Source: Temnothorax longispinosus (taxonomy: Eukaryota; Arthropoda; Insecta; Hymenoptera; Formicidae). Taken from it: a stretch of 64,000 nt of DNA. The DNA lies in NCBI RefSeq assembly GCF_030848805.1, contig NC_092358.1, positions 7,874,001 to 7,938,000 of the forward strand, read 5' to 3'. The notes below the pieces were generated by a model. That model saw only the letters and a program-made list of their open reading frames with translations. It was not told the DNA's origin and searched no databases. A program made the position numbers and the translations under genes. Positions 1 through 10,652 of this stretch are shown in pieces (position 1 is the first letter of the stretch; each line of letters starts with the position of its first letter).

Positions 1-364
1 GATGAAGGACTCATCAAAGAAGTTGTCCCCTGCATTTTACGTTCGCAATTTACCATGGAAAATAGAGGTGACGTTAGAGTCAAGTCAGACACAGGAGTCG
101 AGACAGCGATCTCTTGGATTTTTCCTTCAGTGTAATGGAGAGAGTGAATCTACATCTTGGAGCTGTTGTCCTGTTGCTGAGCTGCGTCTCCTTTCTTGCA
201 AAGAAGGAAAAGAACCATTTAGCAGAAAATTTCAACGCCTCTTCAACAATGAAAATAATTCCTGGGGCTGTAGTGATTTTATGACATGGCAGGATGTTTT
301 AGATCCTGATAAAGGTTTCATAAAAGATGATTCAATCACGCTTGAGGTTCATGTAGTGGCTGAT
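1..364 (+). other. USP7-like MATH domain insert in copy 1 (partial)
   Basis: This stretch encodes the C-terminal three quarters of a USP7-type MATH/TRAF domain lying in frame within copy 1. The right junction is at VVAD|SVLSSRSIS, the same point as in copy 3. At the position of the USP7 peptide-pocket motif DWGF (known from human USP7), this copy reads SWGC, so the tryptophan is kept and the flanking Asp and Phe are changed. The left junction lies outside the window. Confidence 0.8.
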
Positions 365-1123
365 TCAGTTTTATCGTCAAGATCGATTTCGTGTCTTATA
401 TCGGATATGACATTGTTAATTGATGTCTCGGACCGCTCGTACATTTCTACAGAGGCGTTTATAATACATTGCAAAATTGAAAATTTTCATAAACTGATAA
501 ATAATACTATACACATGAATTTACAACCAACTGCACCGGTATTTAAAGAGGTAAAATCTCTTGAAGACTCAACTTTTGAATTCGAGTCTGAGAAATCAAT
601 CAAATTTATAGTAGGAGAAGAAGAGTATGTTATATCAAAAAAAATATTGTGTGACACCAACAGTAGTTACTTTAAGTATATCTGTCTTACACATAAGGAA
701 AAAGAAAAAGATATGACAAATGAATTAGTAACGGATAATGAGGTAGAATCTTTTCAACAGGTTTTATTATATATTACAACTGACTCCATTGATCAGGGTA
801 ATTATAAGATGCTTAAAAAATTATTAACAGCAGCTGATAAATATGATGTACCAACTTTAAAATTAACGTGTCAACATTATTTGTTACGCAGTCTTACGAT
901 TCAAAATGCCATAGAACTTGTACAGCTTGCGTTCTCGTCTAATGCAAAATTTTTAGAAACGCATTCGGTAACTTTTATTATATTTCACATAAAAGAAATT
1001 AGAGACACTGAAGCATTTCAAAGTCTATCGCAAGAAGATTTAAATAAGATAATGGGATTGATTGAGAAAAGTAAATTTGAAGTCAGCACTGATCAATTTT
1101 CTTTGTTACCACCTAAGACATAA
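2..1123 (+). CDS. MATH-BTB gene, array copy 1 (USP7-type MATH insert), 5' end outside window
   Basis: Open from the first bases to the stop at 1121-1123. The window starts inside the large exon, so exon 1 and the N-terminal half of the TDPOZ MATH domain are missing. Residues 1-121 or so (to about base 364) are a USP7/HAUSP-type MATH domain: the strings FYVRNLPWKIEV, GFFLQCNGESESTSWSC and DPDKGFIKDDSITLEVHV are diagnostic of that family. The TDPOZ MATH then resumes (SSRSIS, SDMTLLID, IIHCKIE), followed by BTB (from KSIKFIVGEEEYVISKK to LLTAADKYDVPTLKLTC) and a helical BACK-like tail ending near 1110. MATH-BTB proteins are substrate adaptors of CUL3 ubiquitin ligases; that role is known for the family and inferred here. 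The frame has no internal stop, in contrast to its sister copy 3. It could be functional, but the unseen 5' part may hold lesions. Confidence 0.85.
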   Translation: MKDSSKKLSPAFYVRNLPWKIEVTLESSQTQESRQRSLGFFLQCNGESESTSWSCCPVAELRLLSCKEGKEPFSRKFQRLFNNENNSWGCSDFMTWQDVLDPDKGFIKDDSITLEVHVVADSVLSSRSISCLISDMTLLIDVSDRSYISTEAFIIHCKIENFHKLINNTIHMNLQPTAPVFKEVKSLEDSTFEFESEKSIKFIVGEEEYVISKKILCDTNSSYFKYICLTHKEKEKDMTNELVTDNEVESFQQVLLYITTDSIDQGNYKMLKKLLTAADKYDVPTLKLTCQHYLLRSLTIQNAIELVQLAFSSNAKFLETHSVTFIIFHIKEIRDTEAFQSLSQEDLNKIMGLIEKSKFEVSTDQFSLLPPKT

Positions 1124-2196
1124 TATCTTTGTCACCACCTAAGAAATCTAATTAAAATTATTAACTTTTATATGTATAAGAATTAACATGCAAATAAGTA
1201 TTAATATGGATTAAAAATAATTCTTTTTTTTTTTAGTTTTGATGAACTGAAACTATTATTAATTATACTCAATGTAGTTTAGTTAAAACTTTCTCAAGTT
1301 TACAGGTTGATCTAAAACGAAAGGAAATGGAAAATTATAAGAATCCTTACAAACCTATGTTATCTATATAAATGTTTTATTTATTTTTATCAGTACTATA
1401 TCTTATTAAAATTTCCAATCGTACTGTAGATCATCCTGTGTACTATAGTATCAGAATCTTTAACAGCTATCTTTTTCACCGAACAAATTATTTTTCATGA
1501 GTTTAAACTTGATTTTTGTACTTTTATGTTTATCGCAATTATATGTTTTTGATGTTGTCATTAATTGGGGTTCAATAAAATATGCGATTAAATTAAAACA
1601 ATCACATCGGTAGATGGAAGAAAATGCTTCGCAAAAATTACAAATGGGAGTCAAATTTGATAACTCATTATTTCAAAATCTAGAGATTGGTTTACAAATA
1701 AAAATGTTACAAATATGATATCTTTTTGGTTAATTTAGTATCTCTTGTTAATCTAGACGTTTCTGTGCTTAATTCGAAATGAAACTTTATATTGTTGCTT
1801 TGGGAGAAGGTAATTCGAAAGTAAAGGGTAATACAAAGTGTAAACTATGAAACCGGAATTTTGTATAATCGGGTAGAAGAAATATTTATTGCTAAACAAT
1901 AATAATAATATTATTAAAATGTAATGTCGGATCTGTCGGGTAAAGTGGGAATTTAATGTATTTTATTTACTATATTCTATATAAATAATATATAATCTAT
2001 ATATCTATATAATAAAGAAGTTTCTGATATACCCCTCATCAGGAACCCATTTGTTCGTTCATTATTTTCCTAGCATATTTTAGCAATTAACAGTTATTAT
2101 TGCATAAATAAGGTAGTCGACTCATTAATTATTAAAGTAGAACTTGACTGCGCGAAACTTCAATAAAATATTCTAGTATTTTAAAGTTAGTCTCGT
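1124..2196 (+). other. 3' flank of copy 1, no gene seen
   Basis: AT-rich 3' untranslated and downstream DNA that recurs, diverged, after every copy of the array. Shared blocks include the stretch around 1290-1450 (TCTACAGG or TTTACAGG followed by TTGATCTAAAAC, then TACAAACCTATGTTAT) and the block TCAGAATCTTTAGCAA-like near 1450. Several AATAAA hexamers could act as polyadenylation signals, for example near 1575. The 64-codon minus-strand frame at 1460-1654 has no recognisable domain and is not supported. Confidence 0.6.
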
Positions 2197-2516
2197 TTAC
2201 TACGTTTACGCGAGCGTTACTTTTGTAGTAAAGGCCATTGCACGTAACAAAGTTTTAGTCATAATCGTAAGGTCGTAAGAAAATAGACTAATCACACTCG
2301 ATTATTCTTCGAGCTCAAGGAGAATAATCGACTGTGATTGGTCTATTTTCTTACGGCCTTACGATTATGACTAAAACTTTGTTACGTGCAATGGCCTTAA
2401 CTTACGATAATTCCTTCGTAAACAGGATTTTGTAGTAACTTACGATAATTTACTCCGTGTAAACGAGTGAATTATCGTAAGTTACTACAGAAGTAACGCT
2501 CGCGTAAACGTAGTAA
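2197..2516. mobile_element. Foldback MITE with a second foldback nested inside
   Basis: The outer inverted repeats are about 35 bp (2197-2231 and 2482-2516), both beginning TTACTACGTTTACGCGAGCG and ending near-identically. Inside, 2232-2397 is a second near-perfect palindrome whose arms begin GGCCATTGCACGTAACAAAG. A third, shorter inverted pair (AACTTACGATAATT) lies at about 2398-2485. No coding capacity. It interrupts flank sequence that is continuous in other copies, for example near 13370 and 35060. Confidence 0.75.
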
Positions 2517-3104
2517 TTAGGTGTCAGTGAAAACAGTCGTGAATTATAAAAGTTCTTTATGTAAATCTAATTTTAGGTCCTTGTTGCATCTAAGTATCTT
2601 AAGTTATACCTAAAATAAATCAATTGTAATAAAGAATCATTAAGCTAATTTTTCTGCTGAACGTATATATATCATAAAGGGTGCATTCCTAAGTTTGTTA
2701 ATAATATTAAAAATCCATAATTTACCTTTACGTATGCTATAGATTTTCAGTACCGTCAGTACATTTCAGAATACGCCTAACAAACGAATAAGGTTTTTAA
2801 ACGGCGCTATGTGACAAAAGAAAGCATCCTTTGGTACAGAGATGCTAAATCTCATGGCGCCTGCGGGTCGGCCGTAACATGGGTGGAGGGGATACCCTCT
2901 AAAAGAGCTACGCATGTATACTGGGGAGTGGGGACTGCCACATTCATTTGTTCATTATTCATCTGACATCTCGCATCGTCTCACTGCGGTAGCTTAGAAA
3001 TTTGATTTGATGAACAAGAAATCCGAGCCACATTTGTCTGTACACGCATTAGTGTAATAATTACATCATCTGGACGGTGTTCGAATACTTATTACCGATC
3101 AAGC
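2517..3104 (+). promoter_or_regulatory. Upstream block of copy 2, conserved across the array
   Basis: This includes a segment (about 2810-3100) with strings such as AGAGATGC, CATGGCGCC, TTTGTTC, a TTGATTTGA-like run, and CACGCATTAGT followed closely by ATCTGGACGGTGTT. It recurs at the same distance upstream of exon 1 of copies 4, 5, 6, 7 and 8. Because it ends directly at exon 1, it most probably holds the core promoter and 5' UTR. No canonical TATA box could be fixed with confidence. Confidence 0.5.
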
Positions 3105-5150
3105 ATGTCATTAGAGAAACGTAAGATCTTGAGTTCAACTGATCAAGATTCAGCGGAAGAGCAAGTACATACAATGGAAGAAAAGCAAGTAAGTTCTTAA
3201 AAGTTCTTTTCTAAATTTCATTGATTATGTATTATTAGAACGTTAGAAAGCACATAAGATTTTGTATAAACGAATCAATACATTAATGATATTTCCTAAA
3301 GCGACAATTCCATACATTCTTCAAAACAAAGAAAATTCATAAACATTCATATCAAATCTATTTTCTACTAGCATGTATAATTTAAATAAAATTAAAAAAT
3401 TTGATGTAAAAAAACTACATCAGACAAATCCATTACGTTTATCAGAATTCAAGATAGAATTTTATTTATATGTAATATAAAAAAATACTTAAAAAATTGG
3501 ACTTATACATATATACGTCAAAGTGCGCATGAGGTATATAAATATAACTGTCTACTTAAATTCAATATTATAGGATTTATAGATCGTGTAAGACTTACAA
3601 TTAGGCAAGAAAGTTTACTAATTATTCTTGAAATTTGACGTAAAATTATGATACAACTTTTTTATTTAAGAAATCGATTGTCATCAACGAAACTAGCGGT
3701 GTTTAAGTTTTCTTCTACAATTTGGCAATTTATTCAACTTTTTTTATTGTCTAATAAAAATGTTATTTTTATTTAAAAGAAAAAATTAAATATACGATGT
3801 CCCAATAATCTCTATGTACTTTTAGTGGAATCGGATTTCACAAATGGCTCTTATCTATTTACATATATAAATATGTTATTACATATTAGGATATTTGTTT
3901 GAAATTAAATCTCTTTTATTAAAAGGCATAGAAACTTTTAGGACATTTTGACGTTCGTTCTTTTTTCATCATTTATAATTAAGTAAGTTAATTATTTTCA
4001 GATTTCTGACAAAGAAGTTGAGATTATCCCTAGTGAGAATACTCTGGAAAAGGAGCAGACAGTATCTCCACCATTTTTACCTTCGTATATCAAGAGGTGT
4101 TCTCAGACAGATATTGAATCTACTATATTTGATTATACATGGACAATTGAACAATATAAGCGTTTTTCTACGATCAAACATATGATTCCGTCGTTTCCAG
4201 AAATAGGTCAATGCGAGATACTAATGAATGTTTTACGTGATGATAGTTCATTGATTGAAGGAATAAAATTGAATATACTTACTGATAACTCATTTCATGG
4301 TTCATGTACCACTGCTTTATTCCGAGAGTCTGGAGCATTATCATCAAGATCCATTTCAGGTCATATATCGAATATGACATTGTTAATTGAGTTCTTGAAC
4401 CCAAGACAGTACCCAATTGATCTTGGAAATACTCTTATAATAAATTGCAAGTTTGAAATTTTTTGTAATCTGATAAGTAAAACTATATGTATGAATTTAC
4501 TGCCATCGTCAACAAAACTTTCAAAAGATGTAACATATTTTGAAGACCCGAGCTTTGATAAGTTCGAGTATAAATATGAGGAATCAATCAAATTTATAGT
4601 AGGAGGAAAACCACATGTTATATCAAGAAAATCGTTGTGCGCCATTAATAGTACTTACTTTAAGAATATCTGCCTTACACATAAGGAAATAGAAAAAGAT
4701 ATGACAAATGAATTAGTAACGGATAAGGAAATACGATCTTTTTATCAGATTTTATTATATATTGCAACTGGCAAAATAGAACAACGTTATTATGACAGAT
4801 ATGACTGGCTTAAAGATTTATTAATAGCAGCTGATAAGTATGATGTACCAAGTTTAAAATTAACGTGTGAACATTATTTGCTACACCATATTACCATTTA
4901 CAATGCTATGGAATTTATACAGTTTGCGTTGTTTTCTAATGCAAAATTTTTGGGAACACATTCGGCAACTTTTATTAAATTACACATAGAAGTGATTAGG
5001 AATACTGATCAATTTCGAGGTCTACCACAAGAGAATTTAATTAAGATAATGGAATTGATTGAGAAAAGTAAATTACCTGAAGGCAGTACTCATTCTTTGT
5101 TACCGTTTAAGGCAGATAAGGAACTTACATTTGCAAATATTGGAGTGTAA
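3105..5150 (+). CDS. MATH-BTB (TDPOZ-like) gene, array copy 2, intact
   Basis: Two exons: 3105-3188 (28 codons, starting MSLEKRK) and 4002-5150. The donor is CAA|GTAAGT, the acceptor TTTTCAG|ATT, phase 0; the spliced protein is about 410 residues. After an acidic/polar leader, the MATH domain runs from about residue 73 (DYTWTIEQY) to about 180 (IINCKFEIF). BTB follows (about 223-322: SIKFIVGGKPHVISRK to LLIAADKYDVPSLKLTCEHY), then a BACK-like helical tail to about 390. The family acts as CUL3 ubiquitin-ligase substrate receptors; the substrate here is unknown. The BTB lacks the usual HK.IL.ARS..F signature, having VISRKSLCAINSTYF in its place. A second in-frame ATG at 3174 could also initiate. 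Closest relative in the window: copy 5, which shares its flanks. Confidence 0.88.
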
Positions 5151-5259
5151 TATTGCATGTAATACTGCAGTCCTAAATTCATAGAATATGATAAAGATAT
5201 TTTTCTTATATAATTAGGATTTTTTCTTTGCTACATATATTCTAGCTTTTAACTTTTGT

Positions 5260-5532
5260 ACAGAGTGTTTCTGAAAGAGCCGTCCATTAATTACATAACG
5301 CTATTTTTTGTCAAAAATTGAGTCGAAGAAATCTGAACCATTTTTTTTATTTAATGCATAATTCTAATGCATAATCTATACAGTAGTAATTATTGGCTAA
5401 AGTCAATTCAATTAGCATCATTCTTTAACCAAGCGTACGCTTACTGACGTACTGATTCAGAATTTTTCAACTTAATTTTTGAAAAGAAATAGCGTTATGT
5501 AATTATGGGCATTCTTTAAGAAACATTGTGTG
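5260..5532. mobile_element. Foldback MITE, shared with copy 5 flank
   Basis: The inverted ends contain TGTTTCTGAAAGAG / TTCTTTAAGAAACA, followed by a shared ATTACATAACGCTATTT. The same element sits at the same place after copy 5 (26350-26622), so it was present before copies 2 and 5 were duplicated. No coding capacity. Confidence 0.65.
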
Positions 5533-6902
5533 AAAATTTATATTTAAATAATTACTAATACAAATTAAAAATAGTTCTTGATTTGAGTTTAAATGTACGA
5601 ATAAAACTATTATTAATTACACTTAAAATGTAGTTTAGTTATAAGTTTTCTCAAGTCTACAGGTTGATTTAACAAAAGGAAATAAGAATTCTTACAAACC
5701 TATGTTACCTGTAAATATTTCATTTACTTTTATCATCAGTATTATGTCTTATGAAAAATTTCGTTCTGTACATTATTCTGCGTACATACACATTATAGCG
5801 TCGGAGTCTTTAGCAACTACCTTTTTCAACGAAATATTAATTTCTCTTAAATTTAAGCTTGATTTTTGTTTTTCAATGTTTATTTGCGTTTTCGATGTTG
5901 TTATTAATTCGAGCTCAATAAAATGTGATTTATTTGAAACAATCAAATTCATAATTATGTAGATGAAAAAATAAACTAATATTTTATTATTTATTTTTTT
6001 ACCAGTTTATTTATCTTTATTTCTAATTGAGAGACGTATGTGATGTTGAGCGAATTACATACACAGATGCTCGATTTAATAGAAATATACAATTTAATCA
6101 CGTGGAGATGAAAGAAAATGCTTCACAAAAATTTATAAAACGGCTAATTTGAGTTAAATTTAATAACTCATTAACTCGAAATGTAAACATTTCGTTGTAT
6201 GTAAACATTTTGAAAGAATAAGTTATTATATTTATTCTTTGAAAAAATAAAAATAAAACAGTTTTTTTGATTAATTTTGTATCTCTTGTTAATCTAGTCT
6301 CTGTGCTTCATTTGATATGAAACTATATCGTCGTTTTAGGAGAATGTAATTCAAAAGTAAAGAATAAGAATTAAATAATTAAATAATATCATAATAATTA
6401 TTACGATAAAAGTGTGCAAAACTTTAAAAAAGTATTCTTATATTTTTAATTTAATCTCACGATCAGCGAAAATAGTCGTGAGTTATAAAAGTTCATTGTT
6501 TAGATCTAGCATCTGATTATTCAGCTCCTTTCGGCAACTGCAAATTTTATACAAAATATTTCCGGAAGAAATATTGACTGTTTTTAGTAATGATAAATGG
6601 GTTGATGATTTTCAGATTTCTCAAATAAAAATAAAAATATTCGAGATTGCGATAGCTTAAAGATAGCGATAGATTCATAGCAGGCGTTGGGACATTTTAT
6701 CGATTTTCTTCTCAACGCTTATCATAAAAAACTTGAGCTGTTCTCGGGGCTTCTTCGGCAATCGATGATTTAAACGCGTGTTGATTTCAAACGTAATCAA
6801 GACGGGACCAAACGTAAGCTGCTATCTCGCTGTGTTCGCAAACTTATTGTCAGTCATAACAAATCGAATATAGTAACATTTACTTCGCCAGTGAATAATT
6901 AA
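5533..6902 (+). other. 3' flank of copy 2, no gene seen
   Basis: Array flank DNA, closely matching 26620-27835 after copy 5. It contains the common blocks around TTGATTTAA, ACAAACCTATGTTACC and GATGTTGAGCGAATTACAT. The 86-codon frame at 5702-5962 is an AT-rich chance frame with no domain and is not conserved as a frame in the sister flank. Confidence 0.55.
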
Positions 6903-7201
6903 CAGTAAAGACTTTTTAATCGACCTTACTAACTATAATTTTTTTTAAATTGTCGTGACAATACGACCATTTTTGTCTATTAATTGTCAACACGTTTAAT
7001 TAATTGCGCAATTTAATTTATTGCGCAATAAATTATTTAAATAGGATTTATGTATATATAAGCATCAAAATTACATCAATTTAGAAGGGACAAAACTCAT
7101 GATCGAAACGTCTTGACAATTAATTGACCAAAACCATGCAATGATCGTATCGTCACAATTAAAAAAAAATTATAATCAGTAGGGTCGATTTAAGAACTTT
7201 A
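6903..7201. mobile_element. Foldback element, about 300 bp
   Basis: Diverged inverted arms: left 6905-6990 (GTAAAGACTTTTTAATCGAC, later TATAATTTTTTTTAAATTGT), right 7110-7201 (complementary, ending AAGAACTTTAC). Both arms carry an AATTGTGACGATACGA-like core and a TTAATTGTCAA motif. A related diverged end occurs at 56545-56650. It abuts the next foldback at 7203. Confidence 0.6.
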
Positions 7202-7407
7202 CGGTAAAAGTTTACAATAACTTACACAGCTCGGATTACTTTGACCTTGACATATGTTGTCAAGGACATAATACTGAGTAACTTTTCCTTATAACTTAGT
7301 CGGCGGTCGCTGCTTATTAAAAAGTTATAAACAAAAAAAGGTTGAAAAATATAGCAGCTATTTTGAGTATTGGAAGGCATAAATGACTAATATATATGTC
7401 GAAATAC

Positions 7408-7660
7408 TTCACGCATACACTTTTCACGCAAACCGAGGTTCACCCACACCCCCCCCTGCTTTCGGGGGAGGTGCGGTAGCTCCGAAATAGTTCACGCATA
7501 CACTTTTCACGCGAACCGAGGTTCAACCACACCCCCCCTGCTTTCGGGGGAGGTGCGGTAGCCCCGAAATAGTTCACGCATATACTTTTCACGCGAACCG
7601 AGGTTCACCCACACCCCCCCCCCCTGCTTTCGGGGGAGGTGCGGTAGCCCCGAAATAGTT
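7408..7660. repeat. Three tandem units of about 83 bp
   Basis: Units begin at 7408, 7491 and 7573, each with TTCACGCATAYACTTTTCAC, then CGAACCGAGGTTCA, then a run of 7-10 C, CTGCTTTCGGGGGAGGTGCG and GAAATAG. The units differ by few bases and by C-run length. GC content is far above the surroundings. Confidence 0.85.
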
Positions 7661-7670
7661 TACGCCGGGG

Positions 7671-7790
7671 TTAGTTGACGCGCTTTAAACAATTAAATAC
7701 TGTTAAAGCGCGTCATCTAACCTATGTAGATTAGTGACGCGCTTTAAACAGTTAAATACTTGTAAAGCGCGTCATCTAATCTACGTATTT
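7671..7790. repeat. Two tandem hairpins with GACGCGCTTTAAA arms
   Basis: Two consecutive inverted repeats, each with a GACGCGCTTTAAACA arm and a reverse-complement partner ending AAAGCGCGTC, enclosed in longer GTTAG / CTAAC or GTAGATTAG / CTAATCTAC arms. They lie between the tandem units and the right arm of the foldback. Confidence 0.7.
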
Positions 7791-8056
7791 TTCAAACTTT
7801 TTTTGTTAATAACTTTTTAACGAATAACGAGCAACGGCTAAAACCTTTTGAAGGTCACTCGGGGTCATGACCTTAACAACATACATCAAGGTCATTGAAA
7901 TCGGTGAGGTCGCTAAACTTTTTTTGGTTAATAACTTTTTAATAAAAAGCGACCGCCGATTAAGTTATAAGGAAAAGTTACTCAGTATTATGTCTTTGAC
8001 AACATATGTCAAGGTCAAAGTAATCCGAGTTGTGTAAGTTATTGTAAACTTTTACC

Positions 8057-8615
8057 AACTTTACTGTTAGTCATAACGATTCCGAGAAGCCAATAAATCT
8101 ATCGTTTCCGCTCGCTGTTGCCAAGGGTTCAAAGTTTCAAGATAAAAATACTGGAGATAAAAATAAAGAGAAAAGAAACAGGTTGCATTTTTATTTTCAT
8201 CATTCGTTGTACGATAAGGTTTATTATTGAACATGGTTTTAATCAAGTGTATTTAAATATACCTGGACATATTTTGTGCTCCATGGAGCCTTTATAAAGC
8301 AATGAATTGATTTCTACACAGTTTCCAGAGCCAAATTAGTGTAGGATTTAAATAGCCATTTTACATAAATCTGATTGGTTGAAAAGCGTCATAACGTTTT
8401 ATTTGCTTACTGAAACTGGATAAGGGAACAACCAACTTATCTTGACCCCTTGAATTTTGCTAAATTTTTAATATGTTACAGTACACCCCATTCACTAATA
8501 TATAAGGTACAGTAATTCTGCCCAATGCGCAATAATTTATTAATGTTTAAAATTTATCGTGTGCGTAATTGTTTTAAAATTCTGCAAAATAAAGTTTTAT
8601 TTATGTACTATAATT
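8057..8615. other. Upstream flank of copy 3, no gene seen
   Basis: AT-rich array flank, related to 15900-16370 (shared AGTTTCCAGAGCCAAATTA, GATTGGTTGAAAAGCGTCAT). No gene recognised. Confidence 0.5.
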
Positions 8616-8822
8616 ATGTATTATAAATATATTTATGCCACACGTGCATGGAAAGGGGCCCATTACGCATGCGACGCGCGCGTGATAGGCCACTTTTCAC
8701 GCACTTGCAACATAAAATAGGGTATGCAACACGTGCGTGAAGTTGAAAATTCACGGGTGCGGAGTTGACGCACGAGCCGAAGGCGAGTGCGGTCACCGCA
8801 CCCAGGAATTTTCATCTTCCAG
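8616..8822. repeat. GC-rich palindromic element
   Basis: Inverted arms with ACACGTGCGTGAAGTTGAAA and its complement, and GGGTGCGG / CCGCACCC around a centre with GACGCACGAGCCGAAGGCG. The 60-codon minus-strand frame here is a by-product of the palindrome. It looks like a short non-autonomous element. Confidence 0.5.
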
Positions 8823-10652
8823 CACTTGTTGCACAAATAACTATTAATGTTTTATTCTGACTTAAGTATTGCATTAGTTCAGAAGTGCAGCGAAAACGAA
8901 CAGGTCTAATAGCATTAAAATATAATCTAAATATATGGCAGATTCGAAACATTAATTTTTAATAAAATTAACTGGAAACGCGCGTCTCAGCAAAAATCTG
9001 AACGCTGATTGGTTGGCTACAAAGCAATAGATACAGAATTCCAACTCATCGGAAATTTTGTCGCTATTGCTATTGCTATCGCTATCGCTATTGCTGTCGC
9101 CTAGCATTGTGCATCCAGCTTGACGTTATATGACGTTATATATTCGCAGCTATGCCATTATCTGAAAGATGTTGGAATGTTACCGAAGCATACCATTAGA
9201 GAAACGCAAGAGTTTAAGTTTGACTGATCAAGATTCAGCGGAAAAGCAAATACGCATAATGGCAATTCAAGTAAGTTAAATTCTTAACAGTTTTTTCTCA
9301 ACTTTGTTGACTACGTGTTATTAGAAAAAAAAGACATGATGTATGATGTAACGAATTAATCATGACTAGAGTTCCTATAATCATAATCTGATCATGGCAT
9401 TTCCTAAAGCGACAATTCCATGCATTCTACATAGCAAAGAAAATGCATGCATAAATTCATACACATATTAAATATATCTACTACTAACAGGTGAAATTTC
9501 AGTGCAATTATTAATCAATAAAATTATTAATGCAAGAAGTCCACTTCAGATGAATCTATTCCTATTGTATCAGAATTCCAGACAGTACTCTGTTTATATG
9601 CAATATAAAAAACATTTAAAAAATTAGACTTATATATACATTAATGTGCATGAAAAGGGATAAAATTATAAATACAAGCTTCTTCTTAAATTTAACGGGA
9701 TGATCGTGTAAGACTTAAGCAAGAAAGCAGCTTACTAATAATTCTTGGAATTTGACACAAAATTATGACAAAAGTCATAACTTTCAAGTATTTATTAAAT
9801 TGATCTTGATCAAGGAAAATAATCATGTTTAAGTTTTCTCCTACAATTTGGCTATTCATTCAACTCTTTTTTGTGATTGTCTGACACATACAATGTTATT
9901 TTTATTTAAAGAAAAATATATTAAATATAAGATGTCCCAAAAATCTTTATGTTTTTCAAGTTAAATTCGCAGATTTCTATATGTTTTTACTTTATTATAT
10001 TAGTTCATCCACATACTTCTATATGATATCGTTGTATTTTTAGACAACGGTTAAATGAATTTCTATCTCACAGTAAAGATAACTGCCATATGAGTTAGCG
10101 TTCTGGAGTAATATGTAGAAACCTGTGATTAATTAAATCCGATTTCAAATGGCTCTTACCTGAGTGTATAAGCGTATTACATATTAAGATATTTGTTTGA
10201 AATTCAATCTATTTTATAAAAAGCATAGAGACTTTCAGGAAATTTTGATGTTGATTATTTTCATTGTTTATAAGTAAATTAATTATTTCCAGATGTAGAG
10301 AGAGCTTCCTAGATATGATTCTACAGATGATTCTGAAGATGAAAATATCTATAATGATAATGAGGCGAAAAAGGAGCAGGCAGTATCTTCACCATTTTTA
10401 CCTTCGTATATCAAGAGCTATTCTCAAACACGATTTGAAGTGACTACGTCTGACTATACATGGAAAATTGATCAATTTGGACGTCTCTCTGCAATCGTAG
10501 ATACATTAAATTCTCCACCATTTAGAGAAAACAACCAATACAAGATTCAAATGAATATTTCACGTCAAGATTTGCTATGTGCAATACGAAATTCAATACG
10601 TACTAATACAGCATTTAGCGGTTCATGTACTACTACTATAATGCATCCGCCT

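Larger units (their letters stand above)
7203..8056. mobile_element. Long-armed compound foldback element
   Basis: Inverted arms of about 130-140 bp (left 7203-7335, right about 7915-8056), starting GGTAAAAGTTTACAATAACT and including TTGACCTTGACATATGTTGT and GGCGGTCGCT. The interior holds three GC-rich tandem units (7408-7660) and two hairpin units (7671-7790). A further inverted motif is an extra TTAATAACTTTTTAA copy. No open frame of transposase type. Confidence 0.7.

Noticed and set aside
4361..4645. Minus-strand frames opposite the MATH domains (also 25449-25745, 19355-19555)
   Set aside because: Shadows of the conserved + strand coding exons; they recur only because the coding strand is conserved.
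7408..7660. Possible CRISPR-like array
   Set aside because: Only three directly abutting units without unique spacers, in a eukaryotic foldback element; a tandem repeat, not CRISPR.
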